Shown here piece by piece: positions 1-7,226 of a stretch of 16,502 bases of DNA. A model generated the notes under the pieces. That model did not search any database. It saw only the letters and a list, made by a program, of their open reading frames with translations, and had not been told where the DNA came from. A program made the position numbers and the translations under genes. This DNA is from Deltaproteobacteria bacterium (GTDB lineage: Bacteria; Desulfobacterota; Binatia; Binatales; Binataceae). Every line of letters starts with the position of its first letter. Position 1 is the first letter of the stretch. The stretch is taken from positions 1 to 16,502 of the forward strand of contig DAHZDR010000443.1 in assembly GCA_027403435.1 (NCBI GenBank). Direction: 5' to 3'.

Positions 1-625
1 TCCCGAGGGCGCCGTCTATATGGCGGGCGCGGCGGCGGCCGGCCTGCTGGCGATCGCTTTCGGCGCGCAATGGACGGGTATCCTGATTTTGCTCGCGGCC
101 TTCGCGATCGGCATGTTTTTTCGCGATCCGGAGCGGACTTCGGCGGCGCCGGCCGACGCGATTCTTTCGGCCGCCGACGGCCGCGTCACCGGGATCGGCG
201 AAAGCGCCTTGCCCGACGCGCGCGGTGCGGAGCAATATCGGCGCGTTTCGGTCTTTATGTCGCCGCTTAACGTGCATGTGAACCGTGCTTCGACCGGCGG
301 AGAAATTGCGGCGGTGAGTCATACGCCGGGCGAATTTCGCGCCGCGTACAGCGATTCCGCCAGCGAGCATAACGAGCGCAATCTGATCGTAATCGCCGAC
401 GCCGCCGGCCGCCGCCATGCGATCATGCAGGTGGCGGGTTATCTGGCGCGGCGGATTGTATGCCGGGTGCGGCCGGGCGCGCGGGTCGCGCGCGGCGAGC
501 GGGTCGGCGTGATCATGTTCGGCAGCCGGGTGGACCATTACCTGCCGATGGAATATCGGGTCGCGGTGCGAGTCGGCGATCGGGTGCGCGCGGGCGAGAG
601 CGTGATTGGAGAACCACAACGATGA
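1..625 (+). CDS. psd: Phosphatidylserine decarboxylase proenzyme, 5' end outside window
   Basis: It makes phosphatidylethanolamine by decarboxylating phosphatidylserine at the inner membrane, using a pyruvoyl group made by self-cleavage. The reading frame is open from base 2, so the start lies a few codons upstream of the window; the ATG at 20 is internal, because the residues before it (PEGAVY) match the usual N-terminal EG stretch of short (about 210-220 aa) decarboxylases. Visible parts are a hydrophobic N-terminal membrane segment, the AADGRV motif, MSPLNVHVNR with the conserved His, and VIMFGSRVDHYLP. In that last motif the Gly-Ser at 521-526 is the self-cleavage site, and the Ser becomes the pyruvoyl group. 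The stop overlaps the pssA start (ATGA), so the two are translationally coupled. The pairing with pssA, which makes its substrate, supports the call. Confidence 0.95.
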   Translation, partial: PEGAVYMAGAAAAGLLAIAFGAQWTGILILLAAFAIGMFFRDPERTSAAPADAILSAADGRVTGIGESALPDARGAEQYRRVSVFMSPLNVHVNRASTGGEIAAVSHTPGEFRAAYSDSASEHNERNLIVIADAAGRRHAIMQVAGYLARRIVCRVRPGARVARGERVGVIMFGSRVDHYLPMEYRVAVRVGDRVRAGESVIGEPQR

Positions 626-1521
626 ACGGCGGCGAGGCGCGGCGCGGCTTTGCGCGGCGCGAACGGATGCGGCTGGCGCCGCCGGGTCTAAAGGCGCGAC
701 GTGAAAAAATGACCGAACCGCTCAGGCGCGGCGTTTTCGTGGTGCCGGCGACGATCACGTCGCTGGGGCTGCTGGCGGGTTTTTACTCGCTGATCTCGTC
801 GATGAACGCGCATTTCGAATTGGCCGCGACCATGATTGTGGTGGCGTTCGTATGCGACGGGCTCGACGGTCGGGTCGCGCGGCTGTCGCGCAGCACCAGC
901 CAGTTCGGCGTCGAGTACGACAGCCTTTCCGACGTGGTCGCGTTCGGCGTGGCGCCGGCCGGACTGGTTTACAGTTGGGCGATCCATTCGCTGGGTTCGC
1001 TCGGAATCGTGATCAGCGGGCTGTTCGTGGTTGGCGCGGCGCTCCGGCTGGCGCGCTTCAATGTGCAGACGGCGGTGACCGACAAGCGCCGCTTCACCGG
1101 GTTGCCGGTGCCGGGCGCGGCGGCGCTGATCGCGGGCGCGGTGCTGGCGTACAGTTACTTCGAAATCGATTCGCCGCGCACCTTATGCGTCGTGATGGCG
1201 CCGACGACGCTTGGACTGGCGGCGCTGATGATTTCGCGGGTGCCGTATCCGAGTTTCAAGACCATGACGCCCCATCGGCGGGCCCAGGTTGAGCTGATGG
1301 CGGTGGTGCTGGTGGTGGCGGCGATGCTGTTTGCGATGCCGCAGTTCACGTTTTTCGCGCTGGCGTTCGCCTATGTGGCGTCGGGGCTGGTGCTGATGGC
1401 GCGCGGCGAGCGAATGGCCAAACCGCCGGTGGACGCGCCAAGCGCGGCCGCGGAGAGCGCGCAGGCGGCGACGGTCGCCGGCGCGACGGTCAGTGAGCAC
1501 GAGCCGGCGGGCGAGCCTTGA
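622..1521 (+). CDS. pssA: CDP-diacylglycerol--serine O-phosphatidyltransferase
   Basis: An integral membrane enzyme that joins CDP-diacylglycerol and serine to give phosphatidylserine, the substrate of the preceding psd product. The 299-aa protein carries the full CDP-alcohol phosphatidyltransferase signature D-G-x2-A-R-x8-G-x3-D-x3-D at residues 82-104 (D82, G83, A86, R87, G96, D100, D104), followed by several hydrophobic helices and a low-complexity Ala-rich tail. I chose the ATG at 622 because it overlaps the psd stop (ATGA) and has GGAG at 608-611. The frame stays open further upstream, but that would run inside psd. An ATG at 709 would remove a basic 29-residue N-terminus and is the main alternative. 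The -35 box of the leuA promoter candidate overlaps the stop codon. Confidence 0.93.
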   Translation: MNGGEARRGFARRERMRLAPPGLKARREKMTEPLRRGVFVVPATITSLGLLAGFYSLISSMNAHFELAATMIVVAFVCDGLDGRVARLSRSTSQFGVEYDSLSDVVAFGVAPAGLVYSWAIHSLGSLGIVISGLFVVGAALRLARFNVQTAVTDKRRFTGLPVPGAAALIAGAVLAYSYFEIDSPRTLCVVMAPTTLGLAALMISRVPYPSFKTMTPHRRAQVELMAVVLVVAAMLFAMPQFTFFALAFAYVASGLVLMARGERMAKPPVDAPSAAAESAQAATVAGATVSEHEPAGEP

Positions 1522-1547
1522 CGCGGGATTTGCCCAACGATTAGGAT
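1518..1547 (+). promoter_or_regulatory. Sigma70-type promoter candidate for the leu leader and leuA
   Basis: TTGACG at 1518-1523 (5 of 6 to TTGACA), 18-base spacer, TAGGAT at 1542-1547 (4 of 6 to TATAAT). The -35 box overlaps the pssA stop codon. The expected start of transcription is near 1554, only about three bases before the leader ATG. Assigned by eye. It lies directly before a leader-peptide and terminator arrangement, which raises its plausibility. Confidence 0.6.
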
Positions 1548-1556
1548 AGCGCTGGT

Positions 1557-1640
1557 ATGGTGCCGAACCCGCACCGCGGACTGTCGCTTATTCTGGCCCT
1601 TAGGGGGGCCTACGCCGCGGGCGTCGAGGTGCGGGCCTGA
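1557..1640 (+). CDS. leuL: leuA leader peptide (Leu-rich, 27 aa)
   Basis: A 27-codon frame, ATG to TGA, ending 24 bases before the terminator stem that precedes leuA. Its centre reads RGLSLILALRG: residues 9, 11, 13 and 15 are Leu (CTG, CTT, CTG, CTT at 1581-1601) and residue 12 is Ile, a density expected of a ribosome-stalling leucine sensor. Placement between a promoter candidate and an intrinsic terminator, upstream of the first committed gene of leucine synthesis, matches attenuation leaders such as LeuL of enteric bacteria. If transcription starts near 1554 the mRNA is practically leaderless; AGGA at 1543-1546 could act as ribosome site only on read-through transcripts from pssA. The peptide itself probably has no function after synthesis. 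The gene name is by analogy. Confidence 0.78.
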   Translation: MVPNPHRGLSLILALRGAYAAGVEVRA

Positions 1641-1664
1641 ACCAAGGCTTGAGAATCCGAGACC

Positions 1665-1711
1665 AACGCTCCGGGTGGGCCGAGACAGGCGACCCGGGGC
1701 GTTTTCTTTTT
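1665..1711 (+). terminator. Rho-independent terminator/attenuator before leuA
   Basis: Bases 1665-1676 pair with 1692-1703 as a continuous 12-bp stem with one G-U pair (T1670-G1698), closing a 15-base loop. The 3' arm runs into TTTTCTTTTT at 1702-1711. It sits between the Leu-rich leader (stop at 1638-1640) and leuA (start 1774), so it would stop transcription before leuA unless prevented. A possible competing pairing is 1619-1624 with 1666-1671 (six pairs, one G-U), which would break the base of the stem. That antiterminator is weak by eye. Confidence 0.85.
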
Positions 1712-1773
1712 CTGGAATTGCGCGGTTCGCCGGTCCGGTCCCCGCAGTGGGCTGAAGACGAGGGAGATTTGCG

Positions 1774-3336
<1,563 letters not shown>

Positions 3337-3554
3337 CCGCGCGGGACTTGCCGCGGCGATGCGCTTTGGGCTAAGTGCTGATACGTTGCATTTTGGGCGG
3401 GTTCTTTCGGGGAGTTGGATCTCCTGTCGCTGGCGAAGCGCGGCGGGGCGCGAATCCGGAAAGCGGCGTGTGGAGCGTGAATCCGGCCGCCGGGGTCAAC
3501 GCGGCGCCTGGGCAATCCGCAATCCCGAAAATACCGGCGAGGGAGAAGCGCATT

Positions 3555-3575
3555 CCGCCCGCGCGGCGCGGGCGG
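3555..3575 (+). repeat. GC hairpin just before leuB
   Basis: A perfect 9-bp inverted repeat (CCGCCCGCG / CGCGGGCGG) with a 3-base loop, ending 16 bases before the leuB ATG. No U-tract follows, so it is not a standard terminator. It lies where a Shine-Dalgarno sequence is expected and leuB has none that is recognisable, so it could influence leuB translation or protect a processed 5' end. The rest of the 255-base leuA-leuB gap (3337-3591) shows no convincing gene, leader peptide or promoter. Confidence 0.6.
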
Positions 3576-3591
3576 GCATTAGTGGCTGGTC

Positions 3592-4704
3592 ATGGCCTAT
3601 AAAATTCTTGTGCTCAAGGGTGACGGTATCGGTCCCGAAGTGGTCGGCGAGGCCTTGCAGGTGCTCAAGGTCGTCGCGCGGCGCGACGCCGTGGCTATCG
3701 AATTCAAGGAAGCGCCGATTGGCGGCCATGCGATCGACGCGCATGGCACGCCGCTGCCCGCCGCGACGCTTGCGGCCGCGCGCGAGTGCGACGCGCTGCT
3801 GCTCGGCGCCGTCGGCGGTCCGAAGTGGGACGATCCGAAAGCCGCGGTGCGGCCGGAGCAGGCGCTGCTCGGATTGCGCAAAGAGCTGGGACTGTTCGCC
3901 AACGTGCGGCCGGTCAAGAGCGTCAAGGAATTGCTGCCGGCGTCGCCCTTGCGGACGGAAATCGTCAATGGCGTCGATCTGGTGGTGATTCGGGAATTGA
4001 CCGGCGGAATCTATTACGGCAAGCCGAGCGAGCGGCGCGCCGGCGCCGAAGGCCGCGAGGCGGTCGATACCTGCTTTTATTCCGAGGCCGAAATCGAGCG
4101 CGTGTTGCGCTATGGCTTCGAACTGGCGCGCGAGCGGCGCAAGCATCTGACTTCGGTCGATAAGGCCAACGTGCTTGCGACCTCGCGGCTGTGGCGGGAA
4201 ATCGCGACCGAGCTGGCGCCGCGCTATCCCGACGTCAAGTGCGACCATCAGCTGGTCGATTCGATGGCGATGCATCTGATTCGCCGGCCGCGCGACTTCG
4301 ACGTAATCGTCACCGAAAACATGTTCGGCGATATCCTGACCGATGAGGCCTCCGTGCTGGCGGGTTCGATGGGCCTGCTGCCGTCGGCCTCGCTCGGCGA
4401 GGAATTGAACGACGCGGGCTATCGGGTGGGACTGTACGAACCGATCCACGGCAGCGCGCCCGATATCGCCGGGCGCGACGAGGCGAATCCGCTGGCGGCG
4501 ATTTTGTCGGCGGCGATGCTGCTCGAGCATTCGCTGGGGATGCGCGCGGAAGCGGAGCTGATCACGCAGGCGGTCGCGGGCGTGGTGCGCGACGGCTATC
4601 GCACGCGCGACCTTGGCGCCGGCGCGGGAGCCAAGACGGTAGGCTGCAAGGCGATGGGGCGGCTGGTGCGCGAGCGTATCGAAAGCGTCGAGCCCGAAGC
4701 CTGA
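3592..4704 (+). CDS. leuB: 3-isopropylmalate dehydrogenase
   Basis: Catalyses NAD-dependent oxidation and decarboxylation of 3-isopropylmalate to 2-oxoisocaproate in leucine synthesis. At 370 aa it is of normal length. The N-terminus KILVLKGDGIGPEV, RELTGGIYYG (residues 134-143), the catalytic Lys in SVDKANVL (K191), the metal-binding Asp residues (D223, D247, D251) in LVDSM and MFGDILTDEAS, and the NAD-binding loop EPIHGSAPDIAG (283-294) are all present. The ATG at 3592 is the only usual start: the frame closes with TAG at 3580. No clear ribosome site is visible; a strong hairpin lies in its place. leuC and leuD must be encoded elsewhere. Confidence 0.97.
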   Translation: MAYKILVLKGDGIGPEVVGEALQVLKVVARRDAVAIEFKEAPIGGHAIDAHGTPLPAATLAAARECDALLLGAVGGPKWDDPKAAVRPEQALLGLRKELGLFANVRPVKSVKELLPASPLRTEIVNGVDLVVIRELTGGIYYGKPSERRAGAEGREAVDTCFYSEAEIERVLRYGFELARERRKHLTSVDKANVLATSRLWREIATELAPRYPDVKCDHQLVDSMAMHLIRRPRDFDVIVTENMFGDILTDEASVLAGSMGLLPSASLGEELNDAGYRVGLYEPIHGSAPDIAGRDEANPLAAILSAAMLLEHSLGMRAEAELITQAVAGVVRDGYRTRDLGAGAGAKTVGCKAMGRLVRERIESVEPEA

Positions 4705-4719
4705 CGGACCATGACTGAC

Positions 4720-4741
4720 GGCGCGGCGCGAACGCCGCGCC
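4720..4741 (+). repeat. Hairpin between leuB and the asd-like gene
   Basis: GGCGCGGCG at 4720-4728 and CGCCGCGCC at 4733-4741 form a perfect 9-bp stem with a CGAA tetraloop. It begins 15 bases after the leuB stop and is followed by only two T residues. It is probably an mRNA-stabilising or processing hairpin, or a weak terminator, between leuB and the next gene. Confidence 0.6.
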
Positions 4742-4758
4742 TTGCGGCGGCGGAGAAC

Positions 4759-4782
4759 ATGAAAAAGGAATCATTTGAGTAA
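4759..4782 (+). CDS. Possible 7-codon upstream frame (MKKESFE)
   Basis: ATG AAA AAG GAA TCA TTT GAG TAA, preceded by GGAG at 4752-4755. Its AAG GAA codons also form the AAGGA ribosome site of the asd-like gene, and its last codons cover that gene's TTG start in another frame. Such an overlap could couple the two translations. No function for the peptide is implied; it may be chance. Confidence 0.3.
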   Translation: MKKESFE

Positions 4783-5743
4783 CGGACGCGAACCGCGCGT
4801 CGCCGTGATCGGAGCGACGGGGATTGTCGGCGGTCAGATCGTGGATTTGATTGTCGAGCGTGAATTTCCCTGCGCGGAGTTGCGGCTGTTCGCGACGGAA
4901 GGCGGCGCGCTCGATTCGGTCGAGGCCGGAGGCCGCACGCATTCGGTCGCGCGGCTCGAAGCGGCGGATGAACTCGCCCAGTTCGATATTGCTTTCCTTG
5001 CGGTTCCCGAAACGTCCGCAAGCGCCCTGGTCGAGCAGAATCCGGAAACGGTGATGATCGATTTGAGCGCGGTGGGCCGCGCGCCGGGCGCCGCGGTTTT
5101 GGCGGCGCCCGGAATTACCGCGCGTGAACGGCTTCAGGAACTGCGGGCGCGCCGGTTGTTCGCCGCGCCCCATCCGGCGGCGCAGGTGATGGCGACGGTG
5201 TTGCGCGCGCTGGACGTGACGGCGGGGTTCGTCGGCGCGACGGTGATCGTCGGGGCCAGCGCCGGCGGCCGCGAACGGGTCTCCGCGCTGTTCAATCAGA
5301 CCGCCGACCTGCTCAACGCAAGGCTCGATCCGGACGAAGACGCGCCGCAACTGGCTTTCAACCTGTTCATGCCGGCGGGCGCCGCGGCCATCGCGGGCGC
5401 AATCGGCGCGCAAGTCGCGGCGCTGGCCGGAGACGCGATCGCCGCCGCCGTGCAAATCGTGCAGGCTCCCGTGTTCCACGGCGGGGCGGTTGCGCTTGCG
5501 GCGCCCGCGAATGGACGCGATACGGCGGATTGGGTCGTGCGGATGCGATCGGCGCCGGGAATTCTGTTTATCGAGGGCGAGGATCCGGCGGGCTTTGTCG
5601 ATGCCGTCGGCCAGGAGACGGTGATCGTGCGGATGACGCGCAACGCGTCGGGCGCGACCTTCTGGTGCGTTTATGACGCGGCGCGGGTCGCCGCGCTGGC
5701 GGCGCTGTGGATCGCCGAAAGCGTCTGGTTCGCCCTTTCCTGA
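4775..5743 (+). CDS. Aspartate-semialdehyde dehydrogenase-like protein (USG-1 type), probably non-catalytic
   Basis: A 322-aa member of the Asd fold family. The N-terminal nucleotide-binding motif is kept (VAVIGATGIVGG, residues 9-20). The active site is not: where Asd has the N-C-x-T catalytic Cys motif this protein reads APHPAAQ (131-137). The region of the catalytic Gln reads VIVGASAGG (157-165). The substrate-Arg and catalytic-His region, normally R-x-P-V-x-x-x-H, reads QAPVFHGGAV (230-239). It lies between leuB and truA, much like the Asd-like USG-1 protein that sits beside truA in E. coli and near leuB-asd in Pseudomonas. The start is TTG at 4775 with AAGGA at 4764-4768; there is no ATG alternative in frame nearby. 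A true asd should exist elsewhere in the genome. The function of USG-1 proteins is not known to me. Alignment was by eye. Confidence 0.85.
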   Translation: MSNGREPRVAVIGATGIVGGQIVDLIVEREFPCAELRLFATEGGALDSVEAGGRTHSVARLEAADELAQFDIAFLAVPETSASALVEQNPETVMIDLSAVGRAPGAAVLAAPGITARERLQELRARRLFAAPHPAAQVMATVLRALDVTAGFVGATVIVGASAGGRERVSALFNQTADLLNARLDPDEDAPQLAFNLFMPAGAAAIAGAIGAQVAALAGDAIAAAVQIVQAPVFHGGAVALAAPANGRDTADWVVRMRSAPGILFIEGEDPAGFVDAVGQETVIVRMTRNASGATFWCVYDAARVAALAALWIAESVWFALS

Positions 5744-5792
5744 GCGATTGGAGCCAATGGCCAGGCGCGTTCCGCGGGGAGCGCCGCGCGCG

Positions 5793-6524
5793 ATGAAAAT
5801 TCGCCTCACTCTCGAATACGACGGCGCCAACTATTCGGGCTGGCAATTCCAGGCTGGTCAGGACTCCATTCAGGCGCGGCTTGAAGACGCGCTGGCGCGG
5901 ATTTTCAGCGCGCCGGTGCGGGTGCATGGGGCCGGACGCACGGACGCCGGCGTGCATGCGCGCGGCCAGGTCGCCGCGTTTGTCGCGCCGCGCGCGTGCG
6001 CGCTGGAAAAGCTGCGGCGCGCGCTGAACGGGATTCTTCCGGCGGATATCGCGATTATCGAAGTTGCCGCCGCGGCCGATGATTTCGACCCGCGCCGCGC
6101 GGCTCGTTCGCGCGTCTATGAATATCGCGTGCTGAATCGCGACCGGCGCTCGGCCTTCGAATATCGCCATTCGTGGCTGGTTTCGGACGCGCTGGATTTC
6201 GCCGCGATGACGGCGGCGGCCCGCGTTTTTCTTGGCGAGCACGACTTTACGGCGTTTCGTACGCTCGGGTCGAAGGAGCGCGGCGCAGTGCGGCGGGTGA
6301 TCGTCAGCGAATGGCGGCGCGACGGCGATTTGCTCATCTATCGCGTCGAGGCGCGGGCGTTTTTGCGCCGGATGGTGCGGACGATGGTTGGCGCGATGGT
6401 CGCGGCGGGCCGCGGCCGGCTTGAGCCGGAAGCGATCGCGGAGTTGCTCGCGGCGGGCGATCGCGCGCGCGCGCCGGCCGCCGCTCCGGCGGCCGGACTC
6501 TTTTTGATCGCGGTCAACTATTGA
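5793..6524 (+). CDS. truA: tRNA pseudouridine(38-40) synthase
   Basis: Converts uridines 38-40 of the tRNA anticodon arm to pseudouridine. The 243-aa protein starts with the family's usual N-terminus (MKIRLTLEYDG) and has the signature GAGRTDAGVHA with the catalytic Asp at residue 51. It continues with the conserved F-x-FR-type segment (HDFTAFRTLGS) and a C-terminal FLRRMVRTMVGAMV motif. I chose the ATG at 5793 from that N-terminus; GGGGAG lies at 5776-5781, 11 bases before it. An in-frame ATG at 5757 would add 12 mostly basic residues and has GGAG only 3 bases before it. The gene follows the asd-like gene by about 50 bases and is probably cotranscribed with it. Confidence 0.95.
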   Translation: MKIRLTLEYDGANYSGWQFQAGQDSIQARLEDALARIFSAPVRVHGAGRTDAGVHARGQVAAFVAPRACALEKLRRALNGILPADIAIIEVAAAADDFDPRRAARSRVYEYRVLNRDRRSAFEYRHSWLVSDALDFAAMTAAARVFLGEHDFTAFRTLGSKERGAVRRVIVSEWRRDGDLLIYRVEARAFLRRMVRTMVGAMVAAGRGRLEPEAIAELLAAGDRARAPAAAPAAGLFLIAVNY

Positions 6525-6589
6525 GGGCGTCGCGTTCTCGGCGCGGCGCAAACAGGCCGTCCGGCGCGCGTTGCGCCATTTCGACGCCC
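6525..6589 (+). other. Nested inverted repeat after truA
   Basis: Directly after the truA stop, GGGCGTCG (6525-6532) pairs with CGACGCCC (6582-6589), and inside it GGCGCAA (6545-6551) pairs with TTGCGCC (6571-6577). The RNA could fold into a two-tier stem of 8 and 7 bp. No U-tract follows, so it may be a weak terminator or a 3'-end stabiliser. The following AT-richer stretch to 6724 presumably holds the promoter of the HU gene, but I see no convincing -35/-10 pair there. Confidence 0.4.
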
Positions 6590-6737
6590 GAAAACCAAGT
6601 ATTTGCGCCCACTCCAGCGATCGCTTGTGCAAAATTCCGCGTGGTTGTAGGACAAACTGATTGATTGACGCTTGAAATAAAGCTTTTTCTCGTTCACGCT
6701 TGTGCCAGGCCATGATCAGGCCGCAAGGAGGAGGATG

Positions 6738-7019
6738 ATGACGCAGTCGCAGGTCGCAGCCCATCTTGCCGACAAGCTCGGCATCACGAAAAAGCAGGCG
6801 AAGACGGTGCTCGAGGAAGTGACCAGTCTGGTTGTGCGCGAACTTAAGAAGGAAGGTTCGCTGCGTCTGGCGGGGCTTGGAATTTTTCGCAAGCGGAAAA
6901 CCAAGGCGCGCATGGGGCGTAATCCGGCGACGGGCGCGCAGATCAAGATTCCCGCGCGCACGCGTCTGCGTTTCACGCCGGCGAAAGCGCTGAAGGATTC
7001 CGTTCTCGGAACCCGTTAA
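6738..7019 (+). CDS. HU-family histone-like DNA-binding protein
   Basis: A 93-aa nucleoid protein that bends and compacts DNA as a dimer. It shows the N-terminal helical dimerisation part (TQSQVAAHLADKLGITKKQA), the G-x-x-R-L-x-G-L-G-I-F core strand region (GSLRLAGLGIF), the DNA-binding arm motif GRNPATGAQIKIPA and a C-terminal helix. An exceptionally strong ribosome site, AAGGAGGAGG at 6725-6734, precedes two consecutive ATG codons at 6735 and 6738. Spacing favours the second. Strong translation fits an abundant protein. HU rather than IHF is the simpler reading because the arm sequence is HU-like, but the two are hard to separate without alignment. Confidence 0.93.
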   Translation: MTQSQVAAHLADKLGITKKQAKTVLEEVTSLVVRELKKEGSLRLAGLGIFRKRKTKARMGRNPATGAQIKIPARTRLRFTPAKALKDSVLGTR

Positions 7020-7035
7020 TTCGTCTCAAAGTCTG

Positions 7036-7088
7036 AAAAAACGCGCCCGCGGGGTTGGACCGGATTGTCCAGCCTCGCGGTTCGCGTT
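7036..7088 (-). terminator. Rho-independent terminator shared by convergent rarA and HU genes
   Basis: Bases 7047-7060 pair with 7067-7080 (14 bp, two G-U pairs, six-base loop). After a small internal loop, 7040-7045 pairs with 7083-7088. On the - strand the stem is followed by six T (complement of 7036-7041), a classical terminator for rarA, though about 140 bases past its stop. On the + strand it ends in only TT and would act weakly behind the HU gene. Bases 7089-7226 between it and rarA contain nothing I can assign. Confidence 0.8.
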
Positions 7089-7226
7089 ATGCCGCCGCGA
7101 CTTCGCCCTGAAGGGTTGCCGCGCCCGCGCGCTCGATGGCGCGGCCGAAGTCGGCTTCGACTTCGCCGCCGCGGGAAAATTTACCGGACGCAAACTCGGC
7201 GCAATCGCGCCGGCGTCCGCCGCGCG

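Noticed and set aside
3375..3602. GTG-started 75-codon frame in the leuA-leuB gap, overlapping the leuB start
   Set aside because: Third positions are not G/C-biased like the neighbours, there is no ribosome site, and no recognisable protein feature.
6625..6652. TTGTGC-17-TAGGAC as promoter of the HU gene
   Set aside because: Only 3 of 6 matches in each box, and several equally weak pairs exist in this stretch.
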